A stretch of 64,000 nt of DNA from Streptomyces cyanogenus (GCF_017526105.1 NZ_CP071839.1:620001-684000), one strand, 5' to 3'; counted from the first letter of the stretch, positions 24,645 to 33,913 are shown. The notes: generated by a model not told the origin, from the sequence alone. Made by a program: numbers and translations.

Positions 24645-25676
24645 GTGCCGTCCTTCCCCCGCCCACTGCGGAAGCTGGGCTTCCTCACCATCGGCCTGTT
24701 CGACGCGGCGGACCCGGCCCGGGGCCACGAGTCCACCCTGGAGATCATCGAGCTGGGCGAGCGGCTCGGCTTCGACAGCGCCTGGGTCCGCCACCGGCAT
24801 CTGCAGTACGGCATCTCGTCCCCGGTCGCCGTCCTGGCCGCCGCCTCGCAGCGCACCCGCCGGATCGAGCTGGGCACCGCGGTGACCCCGCTCGCCTGGG
24901 AGAACCCGCTGCGGCTCGCCGAAGACCTGGCGACGGTCGACATCCTGTCCGGCGGCCGCCTGAACCCGGGCGTCAGCGTGGGCCCGCCGATGCACTACGC
25001 ACAGGTCAAGGACGCCCTCTACCCGGACACCGCCGACGCGGAGGACTTCGGCTACGAGCGTGTACGGCGGCTGCTGGACCTGGTCCGCGGCAAGCCGGCC
25101 ACCGACTTCAGCGGGGCGGAGGGCTTCGAGGTGTTCAGCGATGTCGTCCAGCCGCACTCCCCCGGGCTCGGCCGGCGGCTGTGGTACGGCGGCGGCAGCC
25201 TCGGCTCGGCCCGCTGGGCCGGCGAGCACGGCATGAACTTCCTGACCAGCAGCGTCGTCAAGGCCGGGGACGGCGACGGGCCGCCGGACTTCGCCGGGAT
25301 CCAGCTGTCCCACATCCGGGAGTTCCGGGCCCACCATCCGGACGGTGAGGCGGCCCGCGTCTCCCAGGGCCTGGTGGTGATCCCCACCGACTCGGCCGGC
25401 CCCGAGCAACGCGCCAAGTACGCGGCGTACGCGGCCGAGCGCCTGCCCCGCACGGCCTCCCCGCAGGGCCCGGCGGGCCTGCTGTTCGCCCCGGACCTGG
25501 TCGGCACCTCCGAGGAGATCGCCGAACGCCTCCACGCGCACGCCGCCTTCCGCGAGGTCGACGAGGTGGCGTTCGCGCTGCCGTTCACCTTCGGGCACGA
25601 GGACTACGTCCAGATCCTGACGGACATGGCGACGAAGCTGGGTCCGGCGCTGGGCTGGCAGCCGGCGGCGGACTGA
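24645..25676 (+). CDS. LLM-class flavin-dependent oxidoreductase
   Basis: 343 residues, luciferase-like TIM barrel: GFLTIGLFD at strand 1, ERLGFDSAWVRHRHLQYG, RIELGTAVTPLAWENPLRLAEDLATVD and the LSGGRLNPGVSVG loop are typical. Uses FMN or F420; reaction unknown. GTG start with GGAGGAG 3 bases away, so the start is firm. The 67-bp gap after the phosphoesterase holds TTGTCA (24586-24591), possibly its own promoter. Confidence 0.88.
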   Translation: MPSFPRPLRKLGFLTIGLFDAADPARGHESTLEIIELGERLGFDSAWVRHRHLQYGISSPVAVLAAASQRTRRIELGTAVTPLAWENPLRLAEDLATVDILSGGRLNPGVSVGPPMHYAQVKDALYPDTADAEDFGYERVRRLLDLVRGKPATDFSGAEGFEVFSDVVQPHSPGLGRRLWYGGGSLGSARWAGEHGMNFLTSSVVKAGDGDGPPDFAGIQLSHIREFRAHHPDGEAARVSQGLVVIPTDSAGPEQRAKYAAYAAERLPRTASPQGPAGLLFAPDLVGTSEEIAERLHAHAAFREVDEVAFALPFTFGHEDYVQILTDMATKLGPALGWQPAAD

Positions 25677-25699
25677 TCGCCGCCTTCGCCCCGTCCCCC

Positions 25700-25737
25700 G
25701 CGCCGGCAGGCCGGTACGGCGGCCGCGGTGCCGGCGC
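25700..25737. terminator. weak hairpin between convergent genes
   Basis: GCGCCGGCA (25700-25708) pairs with TGCCGGCGC (25729-25737) across a 20-base GC-rich loop, in the 192-bp gap between the LLM oxidoreductase and the dioxygenase. Nothing else is seen in this gap. Confidence 0.35.
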
Positions 25738-25868
25738 ACCGGAACGCGGTGGTCCCGCCGGACGCCCGGGGCGACACCTCTCCTGCGCGAACAGGCCGGC
25801 CTCCGCCCTGCGGGCGAGTGCCACCTCCTCGGCTGCGGTGCCGCCGCCGTACGGGCGCCCGCCGCCGG

Positions 25869-26843
25869 TCACCAGCGTCCCGGCGCCGTCCCCACGACCG
25901 CCTCCGAGGGCCGGCCGTCCACGCCGACGGGCACGTCCCCCGTGAGCATCACCCGGTGCATGATCCGCGGGGCGCCCACGTGCGCGTGGTCGCTCGGGGC
26001 CAGGTGCATGGTGGCCCGGTTGTCCCAGAAGGCGACGCTGCCCGGCTCCCAGCGGAAGCGGACGGTGTACTCCGGGCGGACCGCCTGCTCCAGCAGCATC
26101 TCCAGCAGCGCGGCGCTCTCCGGGCGGGAGACGTCGGTGATCCGCTCCAGGTAGTAGCCGTTGACGAACAGCACCCGCTCCCCCGTCTCCGGGTGCACCC
26201 GCACCAGCGGGTGCACCGAGGCCACCTGATGGTCCAGCAGATGACGGACGTACGCGTCGTCGCCGGGCCGGGGCTGGTAGCCGACACCGAGGCGGTGCTC
26301 GGCGCGCAGCCCGTCCACGAAGGCGCGGACCGGGGCGGACAGCCCGGCGTAGGCGGCGGCCAGGTTGGCCCAGGTGGTGTCGCCGCCGTAGGGCGGGACG
26401 GTCTCGGCGCGCAGGATCGTCGCGGCCGGCGGGTCGATGCGGGCGCCGTGGTCGCAGTGCCAGCCGCGCAGCAGGGTGTGCCGCCGCCGGTCCAGCCACT
26501 CCGCGTGCTCCATGCCGAACCGGCCGCCCAGTTCCAGCCGGTCCGCCGTGGTCTCCACCTCTGGGAAGCCGGCCGGCGAGGCACTGCCCCGCCGGCCGAG
26601 GACGACGGGTTCGCCGAAACGGCGGGCGAGGGCGACATGCCCGGCGTGGTCCAGGCGCTGGCCCCGGAAGAACACAACCTTCCACTGCAGCACGGCCCGC
26701 CGGATCAGGGCCACCACCGCGTCGTCCAGCGGTCCGGCGAGGTCGACGCCGGTGATCTCGGCGCCGATGTGACCGGCGACCGGTGCCACCTCCACGCCCG
26801 CGACGCGCTCCGTTCCGTCCCCCGCCGCCCTGTCGGTCGTCAT
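25869..26843 (-). CDS. TauD/TfdA-family Fe(II)/2-oxoglutarate dioxygenase
   Basis: 324 residues, jelly-roll dioxygenase. Iron ligands are His129 and Asp131 (GWHCDHG) and His280 (FWDNRATMHLAP); Arg293/Arg297 near the end bind 2-oxoglutarate. The family hydroxylates taurine, alkyl sulfates, herbicides and amino acids. No sulfonate transporter or sulfur gene is adjacent, so the substrate is open. ATG with GGAGG 4 bases upstream. Divergent from the fructan operon. Confidence 0.9.
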   Translation of the reverse strand: MTTDRAAGDGTERVAGVEVAPVAGHIGAEITGVDLAGPLDDAVVALIRRAVLQWKVVFFRGQRLDHAGHVALARRFGEPVVLGRRGSASPAGFPEVETTADRLELGGRFGMEHAEWLDRRRHTLLRGWHCDHGARIDPPAATILRAETVPPYGGDTTWANLAAAYAGLSAPVRAFVDGLRAEHRLGVGYQPRPGDDAYVRHLLDHQVASVHPLVRVHPETGERVLFVNGYYLERITDVSRPESAALLEMLLEQAVRPEYTVRFRWEPGSVAFWDNRATMHLAPSDHAHVGAPRIMHRVMLTGDVPVGVDGRPSEAVVGTAPGRW

Positions 26844-27045
26844 GCGCCCTCCGGTGCTCGTCCGTATCGGTACCGGGGAGATCGTGACACCGGCGGGCCT
26901 CCCACGGCGAACTCCCGTGCCACCGTGTTCCGGAGCACGGCCAGGCCGCCGACGCCGGACAGGGCATCTCGACCGGTGTCCGGTCCGGACAACGCGTCAT
27001 GGGGCGCCCCTTCCTGACGGGACGTCGGCTTCCAGGGCTGTAGAC

Positions 27046-27056
27046 CTAACTCGTTA
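27046..27056. promoter_or_regulatory. upstream CTAACTCG operator-like site
   Basis: CTAACTCGTTA, with TAAC/GTTA as inverted halves. It shares CTAACTCG with the reverse strand of the site at 27127-27140, 81 bp downstream, and so may be the second site of a repressor that loops DNA. Confidence 0.4.
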
Positions 27057-27077
27057 AAGGTCAAGCGGTCCCGGACC

Positions 27078-27107
27078 TTGACACGGCTCCGGCCCGCTTC
27101 TCATCAT
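27078..27107 (+). promoter_or_regulatory. candidate promoter of the fructan operon
   Basis: TTGACA (27078-27083) with CATCAT (27102-27107) at 18-base spacing, the only consensus -35 in this gap. Transcription would start about 20 bases before the downstream operator-like site. Confidence 0.45.
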
Positions 27108-27126
27108 CTGGGGCATCACCCCTCGA

Positions 27127-27140
27127 CTAACGCGAGTTAG
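27127..27140. promoter_or_regulatory. LacI-type operator next to the start of the fructan operon
   Basis: CTAACGCGAGTTAG: halves CTAACGC and (complement) CTAACTC match at 6 of 7 positions around a central CG, the LacI-family pattern. It lies 10 bases before the ATG, between promoter and gene. The LacI gene at the end of the cluster is the natural candidate to bind it. Confidence 0.6.
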
Positions 27141-27150
27141 GCACGTTCGG

Positions 27151-28559
27151 ATGACCGACTCGCTCCTCTCCCGCCGCGCCCTGCTGCGGTACGGCGCCTA
27201 CGGCGCGGGGGCCGCCGCGCTCGCCGGCACCGCCGCCGGCTGGGACCGGCTCACCGGAGCCGACATACCCGGCCGCGACGACGGCTCGCTGGTCGTCGCG
27301 ACCCTGGGTTCCGCGTTCGCTCCGGCCGGGGTCCGGGCCCTGGTCGACGGCTTCCGCGCACTGCACCCCGACATCAAGGTCCGGATCAACGCGGTGCAGG
27401 CCGTGGACTGGTCGGACTTCTTCGCCAAAATCCTCACGCAGATCGCGGCGGGCACCGCGCCCGACCTGGTCTACGTGGCCACCGAGGGCGTGCAGTTGTT
27501 CGCCCGGCACCTGGGCGTCCCGCTGGACCGGTGGGTGCGGCGGGACGCGGCCGAGCTGAAGGAGTACTTCGCCGACGTCCACCCCTCGCTGGTGGAGTCG
27601 ATGATGTACGAGGGCAGCCTGTTCCAGCTGCCGATCGAGTTCAACGCCGCCGACATGTACCTCAACACCCGGGTGCTGCGGCGGGCCGGAGCGGACTTCC
27701 CGGCCGGCGACTGGACGCGGGACGACTTCACCGCGCTGCTGCGCCGGATGAAGAAGGCGAGCGACTCCCACTTCACGCCGTACTTCTGGACCAACCGGCT
27801 GTGGGGCGGTGTGGTCCCCTGGCTGTTCGCGAACGGCACCAACCTGCTCGCGGAGTCCAAGGCACCGGGCGGCTCCTGGCTGTGGGACACCTTCTATCCG
27901 GCGGACCGGCGGCGGGGCCGCGGGGGCGGCTTCCGCTGGACGACCCCCAGGCCACGGCCGACGGGGTGGCGGAGGCGTACGACTATCTCGCCTCCCTGGT
28001 CCACGACGGACTGTGCACCCGCCCCGAGGGCGGCAACGGCCAGAACCTCATCGGGGTGTTCTCCACCGGCCGGGTCGGGGTCACCCCGGCCGGCGGTTTC
28101 TGGGCGGGCGGTCTCCATCTGGCCGGGATGCGCGCCGACGGCTTCGACGTGCAGTACTTCCCGCGCCGGCACACCCAGCGGCACCAGTTCGGCGCGGCCG
28201 GCTACGCGCTGCTGCGCACCTCCAGGAAACAGGACGCCGCCTGGGAGTTCATCAAGTACTCCGCCCGGCGGGAGACCCTGACCAAGCTGTTCACCACCAA
28301 CCAGACGACTCCGGCCCGCCGTTCGATGCTCACCGCGGCCCGCTACCGGCAGACCGGTCCGGCACACTGGCGGGTCTTCTACGACACCCTCGACAGGTTC
28401 CCCGACACCGGGCCCATCCCGGCCCCGCCGCAGGTCGCGGAGGTGACCCAGGTGCTGCTGAAGCACACCGGGACGGCACTGTCGAGCCCGGGCGCGGTCG
28501 GGCCGGCGCTGCGCCGGATGCAGGGCGATCTGGAGAAGGCCATGGAGCGTGACGTATGA
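27151..28559 (+). pseudogene. sugar ABC transporter substrate-binding protein, broken by a single-base frameshift
   Basis: Two frames together make one normal binding protein of about 470 residues. The first runs to about 27939: Tat-like signal SRRALLRYGAYGAGAAAL without lipobox Cys, then LVVATLGSAFAPAGVRAL and FFAKILTQIAAGTAPDLVYV. The second frame resumes exactly where homology expects, DDPQATADGVAEAYDYLASL, and continues to VAEVTQVLLKHTG at the end. The junction reads CGCTGG-ACGACC; one extra G would restore WDDPQATADG. As written translation would stop at 28281 after an unrelated tail. Real loss or a sequencing error are both possible. The true end overlaps the permease start (ATGA). Confidence 0.8.
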
Positions 28560-29506
28560 CGGACACCCGGATTCCCGCCGTACGGCCGCGGGCCGCGGAC
28601 CCGGCCGTGGCGGCCGTGCGGCCCGGTGCGCGCGAGCGGGGGACGCGGCTGCTGGCGGCGCTGTTCCTGGCGCCCACCGTGGTCGGGATCGTGGTCTTCA
28701 CGGTCGTACCGATCATCGGTTCGGTCGTGCTGAGCCTCTTCCACTGGAACGTGATCGATGCGCCGGTCTTCGCCGGGACGGCCAACTACCGGGAGCTGGC
28801 CGGTGATGCGACCGTCCTGGTGTCCTTCCGCAACACGCTCGTCTTCATGGTCTTCGCGGTCGCCGCACAGCTCCTGATCGCCCTGGCGCTCGCCCTCACG
28901 CTCAACGGCCGGATGCCGGCGTGGCTGCGCTCGGTGTTCCGGTCGGCGTTCTTCTTCCCGCTCGTGCTGTCCGCCGCGTCCATCTCGGTCGTCATGAAGT
29001 ACCTGTTCAACCAGGACTTCGGCGTGGTCAACTGGCTGATCGGCCTGTTCGGGACCGCTCCCGTGCCCTGGCTGACCTCCGAGCACGGCGCCATGGCCAC
29101 GGTGGTCATCGTGTACGTGTGGCAGCAGTTCGGGTTCTCGTTCCTGCTGTTCGTGGGCGGACTGAACAACATCCCCAAGGAGATCCACGAGGCCGCCGCG
29201 CTCGACGGAGCGACCGGTCCGCGCAAGCACCTGGCCGTCACGCTGCCGCTGCTCTCCCCCACCCTGCTGGTGGCCTCGGTGGTCGGCATCATCAACGCGC
29301 TCCAGGTCTTCGAGCAGCCCTACGTCCTCACCGACGGCGGGCCGGGCGACTCCACCCGCACGGTGGTGATGGTCATCTACGAGCGGGCCTTCGAGCAGCT
29401 GCGGTTCGGTGAGGCGTCCGCGGTGGGCGTGCTGCTGTTCGTGCTGATCATGGCGGTCACCGCCGTCCAGTTCCGGCTCAGCCGGCGTTTCGTCCACTAC
29501 CAGTGA
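28556..29506 (+). CDS. carbohydrate ABC transporter permease (MalF type)
   Basis: 316 residues, six membrane segments (first at about 35-60). The EAA loop EAAALDGATGPRKHLAVTLP contacts the ATPase. It forms the first half of the membrane channel of a sugar importer. Start overlaps the binding-protein stop (ATGA), so translation is coupled. No ATPase gene is present in the cluster; Streptomyces importers of this class commonly share the MsiK ATPase encoded elsewhere. Confidence 0.92.
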   Translation: MTDTRIPAVRPRAADPAVAAVRPGARERGTRLLAALFLAPTVVGIVVFTVVPIIGSVVLSLFHWNVIDAPVFAGTANYRELAGDATVLVSFRNTLVFMVFAVAAQLLIALALALTLNGRMPAWLRSVFRSAFFFPLVLSAASISVVMKYLFNQDFGVVNWLIGLFGTAPVPWLTSEHGAMATVVIVYVWQQFGFSFLLFVGGLNNIPKEIHEAAALDGATGPRKHLAVTLPLLSPTLLVASVVGIINALQVFEQPYVLTDGGPGDSTRTVVMVIYERAFEQLRFGEASAVGVLLFVLIMAVTAVQFRLSRRFVHYQ

Positions 29507-29520
29507 GCCGGGTGAGTCCC

Positions 29521-30375
29521 ATGAGCCGACCGACCCTGTCCCTCAGCCGCGCCCGGTACACGCTCGGGCCGTGGGCGCGGATCGCCGGGCTGACCGTGTG
29601 CGCGCTGCTCACCCTCGGCCCGGTCGTGTGGACCGTGTCCACCTCGTTGCGCACGCCGGCGGACTCGTTCGACCTGCCGCCGCAGATCATTCCGGCGCAC
29701 CCCAGCAGTGCCGCCTATCACGGTGTCTTCGAACAGATCGACGTGTGGCTGCTGGCGCTCAACTCGACCCTGGTGACCGCGTTGATCGCGCTCGGACAGA
29801 TGATCACCGCGGGGCTCGCCGGTTACGCGTTCGCCCGGCTCGACTTCCGTTTCAAGAAGCCGCTGTTCGGTCTGGTCCTGGCGACCATGATGGTGCCCTT
29901 GCAGGTCACGATCGTCCCGGTGTTCCTGGTGCTCAAGACGACGGGCCTGACCGACACCCTGCTCGGACTGATCGTCCCGGCGTTCCCGACCGCGTTCGGC
30001 ACCTTCCTGATGCGCCAGTACTTCCTCGGCATGCCGAAGGACCTGGGAGAGGCGGCGATGCTGGACGGCGCCGGGCCCTGGCGGATCTTCCGGTCCGTAT
30101 ACGCCCCGCTGGCCCGGCCGGGCCTGGCGATCGTCGGCGTACTCGCCTTCAACTACCACTGGAACGAGTTCTTCCGCCCGCTGATCCTGGAGACCTCCGG
30201 CCAGAACTACACCCTGCCGCTGGGTCTGGTCTCCCTCCAGGGCAACCTCGGCACGGGGTCCATCTCGGTCGTCCTCGCCGGTGTCGTCCTCTCCATGATC
30301 CCCGCCGTCGCCGTGTTCGTCGTCGGCCAGCGCCCTCTCCGCGAGGGCATCACCTCCGCAGGAGTCAACCGTTGA
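29521..30375 (+). CDS. carbohydrate ABC transporter permease (MalG type)
   Basis: 284 residues, six membrane segments, EAA loop EAAMLDGAGPWRIFRSVYAP. Second half of the importer channel, paired with the preceding permease. ATG 29521 is preferred for its GGGTGAG ribosome site; GTG 29503, overlapping the upstream stop (GTGA), is an alternative giving six extra residues. The stop overlaps the TTG of the GH32 gene. Confidence 0.92.
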   Translation: MSRPTLSLSRARYTLGPWARIAGLTVCALLTLGPVVWTVSTSLRTPADSFDLPPQIIPAHPSSAAYHGVFEQIDVWLLALNSTLVTALIALGQMITAGLAGYAFARLDFRFKKPLFGLVLATMMVPLQVTIVPVFLVLKTTGLTDTLLGLIVPAFPTAFGTFLMRQYFLGMPKDLGEAAMLDGAGPWRIFRSVYAPLARPGLAIVGVLAFNYHWNEFFRPLILETSGQNYTLPLGLVSLQGNLGTGSISVVLAGVVLSMIPAVAVFVVGQRPLREGITSAGVNR

Positions 30376-31769
30376 GCCCCGCCGCTCCCGCCCCGGACCC
30401 GGCCGCCCCCCGCTTCCGGGTCCGCCCGCCCGTCCACTGGATCAACGACCCGAACGGCCCCTTCCGCTGGCGTGGCCGCCACCACCTCTTCTACCAGTAC
30501 AACCCGGACGCGCCGGTGCACGCCAACATCCACTGGGGCCACGTCTCCAGCCCCGACCTCGTCCACTGGGAGCAGCACCCGATCGCCCTCACCCCGACGC
30601 CCGGCGGTCCCGACGAGGCGGGGTGCTGGTCGGGCTGCGTGGTGGACGACGACGGGGTGCCCACGGCCGTGTACACCGGTGTCGACCACGCCCACACCGG
30701 GCTCGGCACCATCTGCCTGGCCCGGGCGGCCGACCCGGCCGACGACCGGCTCCTCGCCTGGCGTCCGCTGCCCGCCCCGGTGGTGCCGGGCCCGCCCCCG
30801 GGGCTCGACGTGGTGATGTTCCGCGACCCCTTCGTCCTCCGGCACGCCGGCCGGCGCTGGGCCCTCGTCGGAGCCGGCCACGCGGACGGAACCCCGTCGG
30901 TGCTGCTGTACGACTGCGACGAGCTGACCGACTGGCGGTTCGCGGGCGTCCTGCTGGACGGCCATGATCCGGTCGCCGCCGGTGCGTTCGGCGACAAGGC
31001 GGCCGGCTGGGAGTGCCCGCAGCTGTTCGAGACGTCCGCCGGCGAGCACGTCCTGGTCGTGTCCCTGTGGGACGGCACACCCCTGACCACCGGCTATGTC
31101 ATGGGCCGACTTGCAGCCGACGCGGGCACGCCGGGCTTCCTTGCCCGCACCGGCGGCCGGCTCGACCACGGCCGGGACTTCTACGCTCCCGCCGTCCGCC
31201 AGGACCCCGGCCGGGCCCTGATGTGGGGCTGGTCGTGGGAGGCGAGGGAGGAGGAGGCGGTGCTGGCGGCGGGCTGGGCGGGCACGCTCACCGCGCCCCG
31301 GGGCGTCGACGCCCGTCCCGACGGGACGCTGCGGGTCGTACCGGCCCCGGAGCTGGAACTCCTGCGCGCCGCCGAGCCGTTCGCGACCCGACCGGGCCGG
31401 GCGGTGCCGCTGCCGCCGGCGTACGACCTGGCCGTGACGGCGCGCGGCGCCACCACGGTCACCCTGCTGCGCGCGACGGACCGGGCGCTGACGATCCGGC
31501 TGGACCCGGACACCGGGACCGTCGTCCTGGACCGCTCCGGCTGGCCCCGCGAGGGCGCCGGGGGTTCGGCTCCGGTGACCGTACGGGTGCCGCAGGGCCC
31601 GCTCGCCATCCGGGTCCTCGGGGACGGCTCGCTGCTCGAACTGTTCGTGGCGGACCGGGCGACGGTGACCGAGCGGGTCTACCCCCGGCCGGACGACGTG
31701 CCCGAGCTGACGGTCGAGGGTGACGCCGAGGTCAGCGGGTGGGCGCAGGTCCCACCGAGGCGCGGCTGA
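30372..31769 (+). CDS. glycoside hydrolase family 32 (beta-fructosidase: levanase/inulinase/sucrase)
   Basis: 465 residues. All three GH32 active-site residues are present: nucleophile Asp26 in HWINDPNGP, Asp152 in MFRDPF and acid/base Glu214 in GWECPQLF. A C-terminal beta-sandwich ends with the LLELFVADRATVTERVYP strand. It hydrolyses beta-fructosyl links. No signal peptide is visible, so it probably works inside the cell on imported fructo-oligosaccharides or sucrose, fitting the transporter genes. Start is TTG, overlapping the permease stop (TTGA), with GGAG 7 bases upstream. The last 38 bases overlap the convergent LacI gene. Confidence 0.93.
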   Translation: MSPAAPAPDPAAPRFRVRPPVHWINDPNGPFRWRGRHHLFYQYNPDAPVHANIHWGHVSSPDLVHWEQHPIALTPTPGGPDEAGCWSGCVVDDDGVPTAVYTGVDHAHTGLGTICLARAADPADDRLLAWRPLPAPVVPGPPPGLDVVMFRDPFVLRHAGRRWALVGAGHADGTPSVLLYDCDELTDWRFAGVLLDGHDPVAAGAFGDKAAGWECPQLFETSAGEHVLVVSLWDGTPLTTGYVMGRLAADAGTPGFLARTGGRLDHGRDFYAPAVRQDPGRALMWGWSWEAREEEAVLAAGWAGTLTAPRGVDARPDGTLRVVPAPELELLRAAEPFATRPGRAVPLPPAYDLAVTARGATTVTLLRATDRALTIRLDPDTGTVVLDRSGWPREGAGGSAPVTVRVPQGPLAIRVLGDGSLLELFVADRATVTERVYPRPDDVPELTVEGDAEVSGWAQVPPRRG

Positions 31770-32796
31770 CCACGGGACAGGCCAGCCGCCGTACGGTGGC
31801 GGGCGGGGTGCGGCCGGTGTCGATGGCGTCGAGCAGCAGCCGGGCCGCGGCCTCGCCCATCGCCCGGTGCGGCAGCGCGACGGTGGTGAGGGCGGGGGTG
31901 AGGTAGGCGGCCATGTGCTCCTGGTCGTCGTAACCGACCACCGACAGCTCGCCGGGTACGGCGATCCCGAGCCGGGTCGCGGCATGCAGCACGCCGGCCG
32001 CGACCCGGTCGTTGTAGCAGAACATCCCGGTGGGCCTCAGGTGCGGGGCGGTGCCGTCGAGCAGCCGGGTGGCGCCCTCGTGGCCGCCGGTGATCTCGCC
32101 GCCGGTGCGCACGACCCACTCCTTGGGCACGGTGATGCCCTCGGCGCGCAGCGCGTCCCGGAAGCCGCGCAGCCGCTCCACCGAGGCGATGTCGTCCTGC
32201 CCACCGACCAGGGCCACCCTGCGGTGCCCGGCTTCCAGCAGCAGGCGCGCGGCGGTACGCCCGCCGGCCCGCTCGGCGGGGATGACGGCAGGCAGCGAGT
32301 CGTCCGCGGGCAGGCAGTTGGCGAGCACGGAGTGGGTGCGGTGCAGGCCCTCGGGGACCCGGACCCGACGCAGGGACATCGCGGCGTAGATGATGCCGTC
32401 GACGCGCCGGTCGAGGAGTTCGGCGACGGCCGCGTCCTCCTTGGCCGGGTCGCCGCCGGAGTCCACGGTGAGCACGAGGTGGTCGCTGTCCCAGGCGGTC
32501 TCCATGGCCCCGCGCAGCAGCCGTCCGGCGAACGGGGAGGAGGCGATCTCGTCGGTGACCAGGCCGATCACGGCCGTACGGCGGCGGCGCAGGCCGCGGG
32601 CGACGGGGTCGGGCCGGTAGCCGAGCCGGGCGGCGGCCTGCCGGATGCGTTCCTGGGTGGCGGGTGAGAGGTTGCCCTCGGCACGGCCGTTGAAGACGAA
32701 CGAGACGGCGGTGTGCGAGACGCCGGCGAGCCGGGCGACGTCCCGCGAGGTGGGCCGCCCACCGCCCACGCCGTTCCTGTCCACGCCGCCGCCCAT
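31732..32796 (-). CDS. LacI-family transcriptional regulator
   Basis: 354 residues. Helix-turn-helix TSRDVARLAGVSHTAVSFVF with the hinge helix (RIRQAAARLGYRPDPVARGL), then a periplasmic-binding-protein-like sensor (AVIGLVTDEIASSPFAG ... VALVGGQDDIASVERLRGF ... SVVGYDDQEHMAAYLTPALT). Likely repressor of the fructan operon with a fructoside as inducer. It is encoded opposite to the operon and overlaps the GH32 gene tail to tail, so the two transcripts are antisense at their ends. Candidate operators lie at 27046 and 27127. Confidence 0.9.
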   Translation of the reverse strand: MGGGVDRNGVGGGRPTSRDVARLAGVSHTAVSFVFNGRAEGNLSPATQERIRQAAARLGYRPDPVARGLRRRRTAVIGLVTDEIASSPFAGRLLRGAMETAWDSDHLVLTVDSGGDPAKEDAAVAELLDRRVDGIIYAAMSLRRVRVPEGLHRTHSVLANCLPADDSLPAVIPAERAGGRTAARLLLEAGHRRVALVGGQDDIASVERLRGFRDALRAEGITVPKEWVVRTGGEITGGHEGATRLLDGTAPHLRPTGMFCYNDRVAAGVLHAATRLGIAVPGELSVVGYDDQEHMAAYLTPALTTVALPHRAMGEAAARLLLDAIDTGRTPPATVRRLACPVVSRASVGPAPTR

Positions 32797-33274
32797 GCCG
32801 TCCGCTGCCCTCTTCCCCGCCCGTCGCGTTGATCGCTGTTCACCCTATCCGGGACACCGGGAGGGCGACACGGGCGAAGGGGAGGTCCGGGGCGGAACCG
32901 GTCGGATCCGCAGCGGATGCGGACGGCGTGGGCCGCGGGCGGCACCCGGCACCCGCCAGGCGGCAGGCGGTCGCACACGCGGCCTGCGCGCCGGGTCCGG
33001 CGGGCAGCCCTGTCCCCGTGTTCGGGTGGCGCGGGCGGGGAGGCCCGGTCGCCCGCCCCACCGAGGCCCTGGCCGCCTTCGCCGTCGGGGCCGTGGCCCC
33101 CATGGTCGTCTGGCCCGCCGGCTGGATGCGTCGGGAGAGCATCGCCGCGGCGGGCCTGGTGCTGCCCGGCGACGCGATGACCGAACCGGACGGTGTCGCG
33201 GGCTGACCGGACCGGGGCGGGGTACCCGGGGGGCGCGTGCGGCGGCCGTAGGCGTCGAGGGGAAGGAGCCGGAA
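32797..33274. other. gap with no assignable gene
   Basis: 478 bases. A 125-codon ATG frame (32829-33206, plus strand) has reasonable third-position GC but no ribosome site and no family I recognise; its last third (ALAAFAVGAVAPMVVWPAGW) is mildly hydrophobic. It could be a small gene, a decayed fragment or chance. The LacI promoter must lie at the left end. Confidence 0.3.
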
Positions 33275-33886
33275 GTGGCGGCGGAGGACCGGCTGCGGAC
33301 GTACCGCGGCAAGCGCGACTTCGAGCGGACCCGCGAGCCGTCGGGGCAGGCGCCCCGGACGCAGGGTGAGGCGCCCCGGTTCGTGGTGCAGATCCACGAC
33401 GCGCGGCGGATGCACTTCGACTTCCGGCTCCAGGTCGACGACGTCCTGAAGTCCTGGTCCGTGCCCAAGGGCCCGTCCACCGACCCCGCCGACAAGCGGC
33501 TGGCGGTGCCGACCGAGGACCATCCGCTGGAGTACGAGGACTTCGAGGGCGTCATCCCGAAGGGAGAGTACGGCGGCGGCACGGTGATCGTGTGGGACCG
33601 CGGGACGTACGAGCCGCTCAGCCACGACCGCCGGGGGCGCCCGGTGGACTTCGCGGAGTCCCTGGAGCGCGGGCACGCCACCTTCCGGCTGCACGGCAGC
33701 AAGCTGCGCGGCGAGTACGCCCTCACCCGCTTCCGGGACGGCACGGACGGGGAGGAGGCCTGGCTGCTGGTTCGCAAGGGTCCGGCGCGCTCGGACGGAC
33801 ACGGCACCCCGGATCCGCGGCGGGCCCGCTCGGTGCGGACCGGGCGCACCCTGGCCCAGGTGGCCACCCGGGCCGGCGGGGAGTGA
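33275..33886 (+). CDS. stand-alone LigD-type DNA 3'-phosphoesterase
   Basis: 203 residues, only the phosphoesterase module of bacterial ligase D. Signature segments: FVVQIHDARRMHFDFRLQ (metal-binding His/Asp), LKSWSVPKGPS, EDHPLEYEDFEGVIPKGEYG and TVIVWDRGTYE. It trims 3'-phosphates and ribonucleotides at DNA ends before ligation. GTG start with GGAAGGAG 6 bases upstream. No Ku or polymerase domain is nearby; a separate ATP-dependent ligase is 7.4 kb away. Confidence 0.9.
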   Translation: MAAEDRLRTYRGKRDFERTREPSGQAPRTQGEAPRFVVQIHDARRMHFDFRLQVDDVLKSWSVPKGPSTDPADKRLAVPTEDHPLEYEDFEGVIPKGEYGGGTVIVWDRGTYEPLSHDRRGRPVDFAESLERGHATFRLHGSKLRGEYALTRFRDGTDGEEAWLLVRKGPARSDGHGTPDPRRARSVRTGRTLAQVATRAGGE

Positions 33887-33913
33887 CGGCCGCACCGCGG
33901 CGCGCGTCGGGAT

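Larger units (their letters stand above)
26844..27150. promoter_or_regulatory. divergent control region, dioxygenase / fructan operon
   Basis: 307 bases, no gene. The right half contains the fructan-operon promoter candidate and two CTAAC-type sites listed separately; the left half serves the dioxygenase and shows no clear element. Confidence 0.5.
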
